From NCBI GenBank assembly GCA_018663035.1, contig JABJEX010000001.1, positions 1-49,681 on the forward strand: DNA of 49,681 nt, in the 5' to 3' direction. The stretch's first letter is position 1. Each line of letters begins with the position of its first letter. Origin of the DNA: Porticoccaceae bacterium (GTDB lineage Bacteria; Pseudomonadota; Gammaproteobacteria; Pseudomonadales; Porticoccaceae). A program made the translations under genes and the position numbers. Shown here piece after piece: positions 17,835-26,545 of the stretch. The notes beneath the pieces are model-generated. The model searched no databases and was not told the origin of the DNA. It saw only the letters and a program-made list of their open reading frames with translations.

Positions 17835-19712
17835 GTGACTACTTTTCCCAAAGTGTTAATGCTCTGTCTGTCTCTGAGTCTGCTGGTTGCCTGTGGCACC
17901 CCAAATAATGACATCGAGGTCACTGGCCCCCATGGTCCGACAGCCGCGGAGATACTGGGCAACCCTGACTATCCTGCGTTCTCTTACGGCGGTTATCGTG
18001 GTAAGAGCCGCGATCTGGCGCCGACCCATGAACAGCTAACCGAGGATTTAAAAATACTCTCTGCCATGGGTATAAAGGTTTTGCGTACCTATAACACTTC
18101 ACAGTATCCACAGGTAGCTCGGCTGCTAGCGGCGATTAGAGCGCTCAAGGATCAGGATCCAGAGTTTGAAATGTACCTGATGATCGGCACCTGGATCGAG
18201 GCGCACAATGCTTGGAAGACTGGCGTATGGAATGAAGAAAAAAATGCTTGGGATGGTGACACCCTGACAGACCACTACCGGGGTAATATTGAAAATAATA
18301 CCAATGAAATAAATACCGCGGTGGCCATGGCTAATCAGTACCCTGATATTGTTAAGGCAATTGCTGTGGGCAATGAAGCCATGGTGCAGTGGGCGGTTAA
18401 TTATTTTGTCTATCCCAACACAATTCTCAAGTGGGTTAACCATCTGCAGTCATTAAAAGCATCTGGAGAGTTAAATCCGGATATCTGGATTACCAGTTCA
18501 GACAATTATGAATCCTGGGGTGGCGGCGCCAAGTTCTATCAGACAGAGGATCTAGCTGCACTTATTAAGGCGGTAGACTTTGTATCTGTGCACACCTACC
18601 CGTTCCACGATTCTTTTTACAACCAAGATTTTTGGGGCGTGCTGGCCGATGAAGAGCATCTCTCCAAGCAGCAAATGACAGAGGCTGCTATGGCGCGAGC
18701 GGTGGACTATGCTGCCTCACAGTACCAGGGTGTGGCGGACTATATTCAAAGTCTAGGGCTCGAAAAGCCTATTCATATAGGTGAGACTGGTTGGGCGTCC
18801 AGCGACTCCGCCGCTTATGGTGCCGAGGGTTCACAGGCAGCAGATGAATACAAAGAAAAGCTTTTCTACAACTATATGCGCGACTGGACTGATGCCGCTG
18901 GCATGTCGCTGTTTTATTTTGAAGCCTTCGATGAGCAGTGGAAAGAACCAGCCGATGCCGGTGGGTCCGAGAATCACTTTGGGTTAATAAAACTCAATAA
19001 CGAAGTCAAATACGCCCTCTGGGATCTCTTTGATAGCGGTGGTTTTGACGGCTTGACGCGCGACGGCCGACCGCTGGTAAAAAGCTATGGCGGCGATGAA
19101 GAGAAGCTTCTGGCTGAGGCGCTCAACCCTCCCTTCAAGAGCCGCATGGCGATTCGTAAAATTACCACCGTCAATTCGGCTATGACGACTGGAGAAGCTG
19201 TCACTACGGACCGCTACATTGTGGCCCATGAGTCTCTGCAGCCCTCTGCTGACAACAATATGACCTACCCCAGTGCCCCATTGAAACTGATTCCCTGGGA
19301 GGGCACGGTCAGCATAGAAATGTCACCTCAAGGCGTGGTAAGCGTGGTTACTCGCGCCAGCGACTGGTGGGGTACTAGCCTCGAGTTTCAGGCTGAAGTT
19401 GGTGAAAACCTAGAAAACTTCAAGTCTGGTTACCTGCACTTTGATGTCCGAGGTGATGCAGAGGTTGGATTTAATATTGGCTTTCAAACCGGACGTTATT
19501 TGGATGGTGATCAGGTCAATAACTTCGCAGCATTTGGTCCAGATACTGATAATCCGGTGACCCAGCAATGGGCCAGTTACAAACTCTCGATAGCTGAATT
19601 AAATGCAGGAACTGACCTTAAAGATGTGACTGGTGTGCTGTCGTTACTCAGCCAACATCGCGCTGAGAACAAGAAGCTGTATCTAAAAAATATTTACTTC
19701 AGCCGCGACTAG
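17835..19712 (+). CDS. Secreted GH17 beta-1,3-glucanase lipoprotein with C-terminal carbohydrate-binding-like domain
   Basis: The 625-residue protein starts with GTG, supported by AGGAAG at 17821-17826. Its signal peptide ends in lipobox LVAC with Cys20. Residues ~45-420 form a GH17 barrel with an insertion-rich loop around 120-150. E181 in AVGNEAM and E317 in HIGETGW are the catalytic pair, and YFEAFDEQWKEP marks the last strand. Residues ~450-625 form a separate beta-sandwich (SGYLHFDVRGDAEVGFNIGF) resembling carbohydrate-binding modules. It is the only clearly exported glucanase of the cluster and likely trims laminarin-type glucan at the outer membrane or in the periplasm. Its stop codon overlaps the stop of the convergent PhyH gene as CTAG. 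Confidence 0.86.
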   Translation: MTTFPKVLMLCLSLSLLVACGTPNNDIEVTGPHGPTAAEILGNPDYPAFSYGGYRGKSRDLAPTHEQLTEDLKILSAMGIKVLRTYNTSQYPQVARLLAAIRALKDQDPEFEMYLMIGTWIEAHNAWKTGVWNEEKNAWDGDTLTDHYRGNIENNTNEINTAVAMANQYPDIVKAIAVGNEAMVQWAVNYFVYPNTILKWVNHLQSLKASGELNPDIWITSSDNYESWGGGAKFYQTEDLAALIKAVDFVSVHTYPFHDSFYNQDFWGVLADEEHLSKQQMTEAAMARAVDYAASQYQGVADYIQSLGLEKPIHIGETGWASSDSAAYGAEGSQAADEYKEKLFYNYMRDWTDAAGMSLFYFEAFDEQWKEPADAGGSENHFGLIKLNNEVKYALWDLFDSGGFDGLTRDGRPLVKSYGGDEEKLLAEALNPPFKSRMAIRKITTVNSAMTTGEAVTTDRYIVAHESLQPSADNNMTYPSAPLKLIPWEGTVSIEMSPQGVVSVVTRASDWWGTSLEFQAEVGENLENFKSGYLHFDVRGDAEVGFNIGFQTGRYLDGDQVNNFAAFGPDTDNPVTQQWASYKLSIAELNAGTDLKDVTGVLSLLSQHRAENKKLYLKNIYFSRD

Positions 19713-20632
19713 TCAGAGTCGGCGGCTCTGGGGGCTAGGGTTTTTTCTGGGTGCATGCCGTCCACATAACCCATAAAAGCCTCGTGGATATTGTAGCCAA
19801 TCAATTCTCGCACCCGCTTGGGGAGTTGGCGGGTAATCTCCGCTGGTATGGCCAGCGGCATGTTTTCCAGCTGTCGCGCCCAGCCGGCACAGTACTGTGG
19901 TGTTACCACTAGACGCGGCGCATCAGATAAGTTGGCACCGCCACGGTGATACAGGCTGCTCTTGGCAATTAACACTGAGCCAGGCGTCAGAGGTACTTTA
20001 AATGTATCAGTTCTTGGCTGCGGATCATGGCGAGGGTCACGTTCTCTGGGATCCATAAGATCATCAATATCCCCAAGCGAGATCGCTTTATCCTCAGACC
20101 AGGTGTGACTGTCGCGGATAAACTCTGTAGCACCATTAAGCGCGGTCGTTTCATCAATCGCCCAAAATGTGCTGACTCCAAAGCTTTTGCGCGGTCGCGG
20201 AATATTTACCTGAGCGTCATCACAGTGCCAGCCCTGGACGGTTTCCCCTGGCATAAGGTTAATTGCCAGCAGCGCGGACAATAGGCAGGACTGCCCCAGC
20301 TCTCGCTCTGCAAAGGCTAGAGCCAGCGGATGGCTGACCATCTCAGAGAATACCTCAGGTGATTTGGCCAGAAGGCTGTAGACACGGTTGGTTTTGAACC
20401 CTTCGAAATCATTGCGGCCAGTGGTAGTGAGGTAGGGCGCTAGTGCATCGCGAACCCTCTGTATCTGGCCCTGATCCATAACATCCTTAAATACAATATA
20501 ACCCTGCTGTTCATAGTGCTGGCAGGCCTGCTCAAAGCTCATTTCCCCCAGCCATGGCTGCAGGTCTGCAGTGGCGAGCACCGCTTGGGGAGTCTGAGCA
20601 TTCTTACTTAGCTGGTTGGATTGGTGTTTCAT
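19709..20632 (-). CDS. Phytanoyl-CoA dioxygenase (PhyH) family protein
   Basis: The 307-residue protein is a non-haem Fe(II)/2-oxoglutarate dioxygenase of the PhyH family (PF05721). The metal triad is H136-x-D138 in GWHCDDAQ and H229 in SLYHRGGAN, and an Arg in DAPRLVVTPQY probably binds 2-oxoglutarate. Family members hydroxylate lipids, CoA esters, amino acids or natural products; the substrate is open here. GGAGA five bases upstream supports the ATG. The gene starts one base after the stop of the alpha/beta hydrolase gene, so the two are co-transcribed and probably act on the same small molecule. Confidence 0.82.
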   Translation of the reverse strand: MKHQSNQLSKNAQTPQAVLATADLQPWLGEMSFEQACQHYEQQGYIVFKDVMDQGQIQRVRDALAPYLTTTGRNDFEGFKTNRVYSLLAKSPEVFSEMVSHPLALAFAERELGQSCLLSALLAINLMPGETVQGWHCDDAQVNIPRPRKSFGVSTFWAIDETTALNGATEFIRDSHTWSEDKAISLGDIDDLMDPRERDPRHDPQPRTDTFKVPLTPGSVLIAKSSLYHRGGANLSDAPRLVVTPQYCAGWARQLENMPLAIPAEITRQLPKRVRELIGYNIHEAFMGYVDGMHPEKTLAPRAADSD

Positions 20633-20633
20633 T

Positions 20634-21554
20634 TCAGTCTCCCTTGAGGCTTTTTTCAGCAGTGGCCTGCAGGAATTGTTGATAATGGCTAGCGACCTCC
20701 TGAGCGGACTCCACCTGCGGATAATGTCCGATAAGGGGTAGATTGCCAGAATAATCTAGCCTGCACCCTAATTCCTTGTAGCGAGCTACCATATGGGCTC
20801 CAGATACTGGGTCGACGGCACCATTTATCAGTGCCAAAGGAATGGTTGATTGCTGCAGCGCTGATACCCAGCGCTGCCGATGTTCGATTCGATCGCGCAT
20901 GTAGGTAATCAAGTTATGGAACAGGTGCTTGCCTTGATTGTAATTAATTAGCCACCAGAACTCCTGAAGCTGCTGTTGGCTAGGCTTGGTCTGAGCGCCA
21001 AACACAGAGCTGAAATTCCGTGAAAACTTAGCGAAGCCGGTAAAGCGATTCAGTAGGCTGCCAAATCTGCTCAGCAGTAACTTCTGTGTTAAGAGGGCGC
21101 GATGGGTTTCTGGAAATAGCCCACCATTTAAGAAGCAGCAGGACAGCCATTGACCGGCGCCATTGCCCTCAAGCTGTCGCGCTAGCAACTCTTGAGCCAC
21201 GGTGTCGCCATAGTCATGAGCCAAAACATGTAATTTATTCAGCCCTTTAGCCGTTACCAGAGCCTCGACAATATCTGCCTGCCCGTGAATGCTGTAATGG
21301 TGAGGGTCGGGCTTGTCCGAAAAACCGAAGCCCAGCATGTCCAGAGCAATCAGCCTATAATTTGCGCTCAGATCCTGCCACAGGGGCTGCCAGTCCCAGC
21401 TGGATGTAGGGAAGCCATGCAGTAATAAAAGGGTGGGCAGTTGCGACACGCCGCTATCCCTAACAAATATATTATGACCCTGTAGACACAGATAGTCCCC
21501 CTGAGCGAACCAATTTGCCGGGCCTGATGGTGCATTATTAGCCAATGAAGTCAT
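20634..21554 (-). CDS. Alpha/beta hydrolase, haloalkane dehalogenase/epoxide hydrolase-like
   Basis: The 306-residue protein shows HGFPTSSWDW as the oxyanion-hole region and LAHDYGDTVA as the nucleophile elbow. D114 in H-D-Y-G is the expected nucleophile, as in dehalogenases, epoxide hydrolases and MEST-like proteins, rather than the Ser of lipases. The INGAVDPVSGAH segment supplies the acid, and IGHYPQVE supplies the catalytic His. No signal peptide is visible. It is the first gene of a two-gene operon with the PhyH dioxygenase and is divergent from the amidohydrolase gene. Specific substrate is unknown; presence of halogenases elsewhere in the window makes a dehalogenation role tempting but unproven. 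Confidence 0.78.
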   Translation of the reverse strand: MTSLANNAPSGPANWFAQGDYLCLQGHNIFVRDSGVSQLPTLLLLHGFPTSSWDWQPLWQDLSANYRLIALDMLGFGFSDKPDPHHYSIHGQADIVEALVTAKGLNKLHVLAHDYGDTVAQELLARQLEGNGAGQWLSCCFLNGGLFPETHRALLTQKLLLSRFGSLLNRFTGFAKFSRNFSSVFGAQTKPSQQQLQEFWWLINYNQGKHLFHNLITYMRDRIEHRQRWVSALQQSTIPLALINGAVDPVSGAHMVARYKELGCRLDYSGNLPLIGHYPQVESAQEVASHYQQFLQATAEKSLKGD

Positions 21555-21721
21555 ATAATCGGACCGAGTCTGCGGCTCTTTTTGTTATTTTTGATCACAG
21601 CATTCTGGCCCAAAAGCCGACGATAGTCCATGTGGGGCAGTGATCATAGGGGTCGGGTTTAAACCAACAGCCACAGAAATCAAAAAGTATAAGAACCATA
21701 AGAATCATAAAGAGAAAGGTC

Positions 21722-23602
21722 ATGACACAAGCTCAAGGTTTCGACACATTGATTACCAATGCCAAGGTCTTTAATCGCGGTGAACAGCCGGTGATCGAAG
21801 ATGTGGCCATCGCCAATGGGCGCATTGTTGCCCGAGGCCAGCAACTGGATGCCAGTGTCGCCCAGCGCGTCATAGATGCGACTGGGCTCTGGCTAATGCC
21901 TGGACTGTTTGATATTCATACCCATTACGATCTCGAACTGGAAGTAGCTCCCGGGCTCCCAGAGTCTACTCGTCACGGCACTACCTCAGTAGTCATTGCT
22001 AACTGTAGCCTGGGGCTGGCCTTTGGCGCCCAGCGAGACGGTGTCAATGACCCAATCGTAAGCTGTTATGCGCGAGTCGAAAACATCCCCAAGCATGTGT
22101 TAAAAAACTGCGCCGACAATGTAAGCTGGGACAACCCCGGCGCTTACTTAAACCATTTAGAGCAACTAAACCTTGGCCCCAATGTGGTGGCACTGTTCCC
22201 CCATTCGATGCTGCGCATCGAGAAGATGGGCTTTGAAAACAGTATTAGCCGCGAGCCCACTAGCGATGAGCTGGAGCAAATGAAAGACTCGCTGCGCGAT
22301 GGGCTAAAACAGGGCTATGCTGGATTTTCTACTGATGCACTGCCATTTCATTACCTAGCAGCACAGCCCCATTGCGAAAAAACTATCCCTACGCAGTTTG
22401 CTAAGTTCCCTGAGCTAAAAGCACTGGCTGGCGTGGTGCGCGAAGAGGGCGCGCTATGGCAGGCTACACCACCAAAAGACAGTGTAATTGGGACCTTAAA
22501 AACCTTCTTGCTGACCAGCGGTCGTCTCTATGGCAAGCCCTTGCGCACCACTGTAGTGGCGGCCTTGGATATCACTAACAACTGGCGTCTGGCTCGCCTG
22601 ACCAAACTGTTAGCGCGCATGCTCAACTCTCGCCTGATCAAGGGTGACTTTCATATGCAGGCCCTAGGAGCCCCTTTTAAAACCTGGGGTGATGGTGCGG
22701 TAACGCCACTGGCTGAAGAGATTCCCGAGTTGCGTCGCCTTAACGAGACCGACCTGGAAGACCGCGAAGGTCGTCGTGCCATTCTCAACGACCCAGACTA
22801 CAGCAAGGCATTCAAAGCCATGTGGATGAAGGGCAAAAAAGGCTGGAGTCTGGCGCGCCTCAAGCGTCTGATCAACCTCGAAGACTATGCTTTCCATCGC
22901 ACACTAGCTGATATGCATATCGAGCGCTGTCCGCAGACTCAGTGGCAGGGTATGGATTTTCAGCAGGCTTTTGACCGTATCCAAGCGATTAACAACGGAC
23001 AGTACTCAGAGGATATGACGGACCAAGAGCGCAGCACTGTGGCCAGTGACTTCGCCTGGATTCAGGACGAGGGAGACTTTATGTTGCAGATGCTGCGCTC
23101 CTTCGACAACGAGCTGACCTGGAGCACCATCACGGCGAATCGCGATTTGCAAACCGTGCGAGAACTGCTGATGAACCCGCTGTTGCTGCCTGGCTTTAAC
23201 GACAGTGGCGCCCATCTAACCAATATGGCTTTTTATGATGTCAATCTGCGTAGCCTTAAGTTGGCAGCTCAGGGGGGAGATCAGGACGTTAGCTATATGG
23301 TTAAGCGCCTAACCAAGGATGCCGCTGATGTGTTTGGTGTTGAAGGCGGCACTATTGATGAAGGCGATGTCGCTGACCTTATTCTGATCGACCCTAAAAA
23401 GCTCGCAGACTACGACGGCGAGCAGAGTGCACAGCGTATTCATCGAGAAGAATACAGCCACGAACAGCTAGTAAATCGTTCAGATGGTGTTGTAGATCTG
23501 GTGATGATTGGCGGACACCTAGCTTGGGAAAATACTGATTTCAGCACCGAATTGGGTAAAAAGCCAATGGGCCGATTGCTGCGCGCAGCCAACTCTGCCT
23601 GA
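21722..23602 (+). CDS. Amidohydrolase family, N-acyl-D-amino-acid deacylase-like
   Basis: The 626-residue cytosolic enzyme belongs to the amidohydrolase_3/D-aminoacylase group. It has the beta-strand start LITNAKVFNRGEQPVIEDVAI, metal ligands H66 and H68 in LFDIHTHYD, and C95 in VIANCSLG, a position that is a metal-ligating Cys in D-aminoacylases. FNDSGAHLTNMAF carries another active-site block, and the C-terminal GDVADLILIDP strand closes the sandwich domain. Members remove N-acyl groups from D-amino acids or cleave related amides. AGAAAGG directly precedes the ATG. An intrinsic terminator follows, so it looks monocistronic. It is longer than the ~480-residue classic enzymes, so substrate is uncertain. 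Confidence 0.82.
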   Translation: MTQAQGFDTLITNAKVFNRGEQPVIEDVAIANGRIVARGQQLDASVAQRVIDATGLWLMPGLFDIHTHYDLELEVAPGLPESTRHGTTSVVIANCSLGLAFGAQRDGVNDPIVSCYARVENIPKHVLKNCADNVSWDNPGAYLNHLEQLNLGPNVVALFPHSMLRIEKMGFENSISREPTSDELEQMKDSLRDGLKQGYAGFSTDALPFHYLAAQPHCEKTIPTQFAKFPELKALAGVVREEGALWQATPPKDSVIGTLKTFLLTSGRLYGKPLRTTVVAALDITNNWRLARLTKLLARMLNSRLIKGDFHMQALGAPFKTWGDGAVTPLAEEIPELRRLNETDLEDREGRRAILNDPDYSKAFKAMWMKGKKGWSLARLKRLINLEDYAFHRTLADMHIERCPQTQWQGMDFQQAFDRIQAINNGQYSEDMTDQERSTVASDFAWIQDEGDFMLQMLRSFDNELTWSTITANRDLQTVRELLMNPLLLPGFNDSGAHLTNMAFYDVNLRSLKLAAQGGDQDVSYMVKRLTKDAADVFGVEGGTIDEGDVADLILIDPKKLADYDGEQSAQRIHREEYSHEQLVNRSDGVVDLVMIGGHLAWENTDFSTELGKKPMGRLLRAANSA

Positions 23603-23620
23603 GTCTAAAATGCTATTAAA

Positions 23621-23646
23621 AAAGGCCTCCAACGGAGGCCTTTTTA
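23621..23646. terminator. Intrinsic terminator after the amidohydrolase gene
   Basis: AAAGGCCTCC (23621-23630) pairs with GGAGGCCTTT (23634-23643) around AAC, followed by T's; an A-run on the left makes it usable for the convergent DUF1993 unit too. Confidence 0.92.
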
Positions 23647-23724
23647 CTATCTATATTCTGCTGTTGGGCACACTACCTTCTAACAGAGGGCCCTCAAATA
23701 CAGGGCTTTCTATCCTATGCCAGT

Positions 23725-24243
23725 TTAGCTAATCAGTCTGGCGCCACCCAAGAAATCTATCTTGCCAATCTCCACGCCATTGTGACGCAGGATGTTGTAA
23801 ACAGTGGTGATATGGAAATACATATTAGGCAGAATCCAGTTGTTGACGCAGCTGTAGCCGGTAAACTTCAGCTCGTAGGGGCCAGCACTTATATTGACTA
23901 TTGAGTCCGCTGCTGCATCCATGGCCGCTCTATCAAGAGACATCAAAAAGGCCTTGCTGGTATCGATTCTCTGCTGCAGCTCGGCAAAGGATGTCAGTTC
24001 CTCCTGAGCCTCAGGCAGTTCGACACCAGCTACCCGCGCACCGCCGCGACAAACCATGTCACAGCAAATATGCACCTGCTTAGCCAGGGGAAACATCGTG
24101 GGGAAGAGCCGGGCGCTAGTCATTACGGACTCGTCTATTTCCTTTTCTGCGGCATAGGCCGCACCTTTGCTAAGCAGATCGGAAAGATTATCTAGGCACT
24201 GAACTATGACGGGCACAGAGCTATTGTAAAGGGAGACTGACAT
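23725..24243 (-). CDS. DUF1993 family protein (DinB-like fold)
   Basis: The 172-residue soluble protein matches DUF1993 (PF09351). It has an N-terminal LYNSSVPVIVQCLDNLSDLLSKGAAYA helix, a MFPLAKQVHICCD segment, and the C-terminal WILPNMYFHITTVYNILRHNGVEIGKIDFLG block typical of the family. DUF1993 proteins resemble DinB-like four-helix bundles, and their biochemical role is unknown. AGAGGTAA precedes the ATG at 24243. It is last in a reverse-strand run with the DUF2891 lipoprotein and the MBL-fold hydrolase. Confidence 0.8.
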   Translation of the reverse strand: MSVSLYNSSVPVIVQCLDNLSDLLSKGAAYAAEKEIDESVMTSARLFPTMFPLAKQVHICCDMVCRGGARVAGVELPEAQEELTSFAELQQRIDTSKAFLMSLDRAAMDAAADSIVNISAGPYELKFTGYSCVNNWILPNMYFHITTVYNILRHNGVEIGKIDFLGGARLIS

Positions 24244-24309
24244 GGTTTACCTCTATTGGTTGTAAGCGGTTATTTAGAATCTGGTGGGGGGTATCCTAGG
24301 TGTCGGCGG

Positions 24310-25422
24310 CTATCTCAGGAGAGCATTGATAGCAAAGGAGCCTAGCCAGTGGCCTCCCTCGTAGCTATCGCCCACCAGATTAGGAAGTGAATAAGCCATA
24401 TGCTGATCAGCTATTTTTCTCAAATGAGCAAACTCCTGATATTGATCTGCCAAGCCATAAAAAACCCAAGCGCGACTAAAATTAAGTCCATCGAGATGTA
24501 CCAGTTTGCCATCAGTTCTGTCTGATACTAGGCCCACCTCTAATGAAAAATTTGGTGAAGCCAGCGACGGCAAAAATTTATTTACCCAGGAGATAAACTG
24601 GTCGTTCGGCATGACCCGGCGCATCAGATCAATCTCTTCTAGGCAGGGCGACAAAAAGTCATAGCCACTGGGCTCCCACTGCAGCGGACAGTCGCGGTCT
24701 TGGCCAAAGTAATCCGTCGCGCGTTGGGCAATCGCTTTCTGCAAGTTTAAATCATTAAACTGCTGGCTATAGTCCCAAGCAAAGGTCAGCCCAAAGGCGG
24801 TGTTGCTGTGCTCTCCCACTCTAATGGGATAGACCAGTTTTGGCAGATAGCCGATGTACATTGCCGCGATTTCGTCCGCCAGTGGTTTCAGCGCAGCAGT
24901 CAGTTGCGGCGCAATAGGGTCTTGCCAGGTATCCAATTCGAGCATCAGTTTAAGTAACCAGGCCCAGCCATAAGGTCTCTCCCAAGAGGGATTGGCGCGC
25001 ATGTAATCTAACTCTGCGGCAATGTTATCTGCAGTGATATGCCGCTGGAGAATAGCTTTCGCCTGCTGATGGCCCTCTACGGTTGGCAGTTCCTTCATTA
25101 ATCTAACCATGGACCAATGGCCATGCACAGCAGAATGCCAATCAAAACAGCCATAAAAAGCCGGATGCAAATCCTTGGGTGATCTCAGGTCATCAGCATT
25201 GGCTAGTACCTGATTGAGTTTGTTGGGGTACTCGACCTCAGCGCAGTCTAGAGGAAGCTGCATAAGGTTGCTCAGCTGCTCTGCATCTAAGCTTGCAACT
25301 ACCTGCTGCTCTGTGCTGCCCGAATTGGATTCGCTGCAGCCACTGAGTGCTAAAAGGCCGGTGAAAGCCGCGATCAAAAGTGGTTTTTTAAGGCTGTTGG
25401 ACAGCATGGTAACTCTGTTCAT
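24310..25422 (-). CDS. DUF2891 family lipoprotein
   Basis: The 370-residue protein has a lipoprotein signal peptide with lipobox LSGC. The mature part matches DUF2891 (PF11199), whose signature HPAFYGCFDWHSAVHGHW is plainly visible. The remainder is helical with repeated Trp and acidic residues, consistent with an alpha/alpha barrel. RPYGWAWLLKL and PLQWEPSGYDFLSPCLEE are further conserved-looking blocks. No enzymatic activity is known to me; the fold type hints at carbohydrate handling. It lies between an MBL-fold hydrolase and a DUF1993 gene on the same strand and is probably co-transcribed with them. Confidence 0.83.
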   Translation of the reverse strand: MNRVTMLSNSLKKPLLIAAFTGLLALSGCSESNSGSTEQQVVASLDAEQLSNLMQLPLDCAEVEYPNKLNQVLANADDLRSPKDLHPAFYGCFDWHSAVHGHWSMVRLMKELPTVEGHQQAKAILQRHITADNIAAELDYMRANPSWERPYGWAWLLKLMLELDTWQDPIAPQLTAALKPLADEIAAMYIGYLPKLVYPIRVGEHSNTAFGLTFAWDYSQQFNDLNLQKAIAQRATDYFGQDRDCPLQWEPSGYDFLSPCLEEIDLMRRVMPNDQFISWVNKFLPSLASPNFSLEVGLVSDRTDGKLVHLDGLNFSRAWVFYGLADQYQEFAHLRKIADQHMAYSLPNLVGDSYEGGHWLGSFAINALLR

Positions 25423-25468
25423 TGTTTATCTCTGACTATCTTTTTATGAGGTTTCGGGAGTTCAGCGC

Positions 25469-26545
25469 TTAGAACTCGCGGGTTTCACCAATCTTCAACA
25501 CCCAGCTGTTGTCCTTAGCTAAAGCCGTGGCATCAGCCGCTACTTTAAATCGCTGTGGCGGCTCTTCAAGGGGCTCATCGGACAGGTCAAAGGTACCGAA
25601 GTGTATAGCAACCGCAGTGTTTGCCTGCACATCCAGCGCCGCCTGAATCGCTTCTTCAGGGTTCATATGGGTCGGCTTCATCATGACGTTGGGTTCGTAG
25701 GCGCCTATGGGTACAGCGGCTAGATCAAAGGGCCCCAGCTTGTTACCTATATCTTTAAAACCATCGAAATAGCCGGTATCACCGGCAAAGTAAAATCGCT
25801 TATCCGCGCCTATCACAGCCCAAGAAGACCACAGGGCTTTTCTGGTATCAGTTAGGCTGCGCTTACTCCAGTGTTGATTGGGTAGGCAATGGACCACCAG
25901 CTCTTTGTAGCGCACTCGGTCGCCCCAATTCAACTCCTGCACATTATTGATACCCTGGTTGCGCAATACTTCGCCATTTCCTAAAGGGACAAAAAACACA
26001 GTGTCTGAATTTTTGCGCGCTAACTGGATCAGAGTAGGCAGGTCCAAATGGTCATAGTGGTTATGGGAGATCACCACAAAGTCTATTACAGGCAAGTCTT
26101 CTATTTTTAGCCCAGGTGCTACAAAGCGGCTCGGGCCAATCATAGGCACAGGGCTGGGGGTGTTAGACCATATGGGATCCGTTAAAAAATTTACGCCCTG
26201 CATCTGCATTAACAGAGTGGCATGACCTACCCAGGTTACAGTGGGGATACTTTTGTTACTGCGCAAAAAGCTTCCCTCGTTGGGCACTGATTCTGGCGCG
26301 CCCTGATTGCCGCGAAAAATAGTTGCAAAGCGGCGCAGAAAAAAACCAATGTGAACCGCGCTAGAACCTCTGTCGAGATCTGGGCTGAGATTTTCAAACC
26401 TGCCAGATTCGTCTTTGGGTGCTGGGTCGAACAGTCGCTCGCCCTGACTTTCTGTTTGTAGGTCAAGGTTGACCGCCAGCAGAGTGCTGCAAAAAATTGC
26501 CAAACAGACCACTACAACCTGTCTAAATCGCTTCGTTATTTTCAT
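25469..26545 (-). CDS. MBL-fold metal-dependent hydrolase, NAPE-PLD/UlaG-like
   Basis: The 358-residue protein has an N-terminal hydrophobic segment (residues ~8-25), so it is membrane-anchored or exported. The metallo-beta-lactamase fold is shown by VTWVGHATLLMQMQGVNFLTDP, then the dizinc motif H161-x-H163-x-D165-H166 in SHNHYDHLD. FYFAGDTGYFDGF follows, and a later AIHFGTFDLSDEP supplies the last ligand. The arrangement fits the Lactamase_B_2 group that contains NAPE-PLD-type phosphodiesterases and lactonases. The mRNA around its start can form a hairpin overlapping the Shine-Dalgarno sequence (26549-26570). It heads the reverse run with DUF2891 and DUF1993 genes. Confidence 0.83.
   Translation of the reverse strand: MKITKRFRQVVVVCLAIFCSTLLAVNLDLQTESQGERLFDPAPKDESGRFENLSPDLDRGSSAVHIGFFLRRFATIFRGNQGAPESVPNEGSFLRSNKSIPTVTWVGHATLLMQMQGVNFLTDPIWSNTPSPVPMIGPSRFVAPGLKIEDLPVIDFVVISHNHYDHLDLPTLIQLARKNSDTVFFVPLGNGEVLRNQGINNVQELNWGDRVRYKELVVHCLPNQHWSKRSLTDTRKALWSSWAVIGADKRFYFAGDTGYFDGFKDIGNKLGPFDLAAVPIGAYEPNVMMKPTHMNPEEAIQAALDVQANTAVAIHFGTFDLSDEPLEEPPQRFKVAADATALAKDNSWVLKIGETREF

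Noticed and set aside
19709-19712. Overlapping stop codons of convergent GH17 and PhyH genes as a sign of frame error
   Set aside because: CTAG gives a stop on both strands and both proteins end naturally; compact genomes show this often.
21592-21646. Two TGATCA palindromes between the divergent hydrolase and amidohydrolase genes as CRP-like sites
   Set aside because: The flanking TGTGA/TCACA half-sites are incomplete and a 6-mer palindrome twice in this distance is not unusual.
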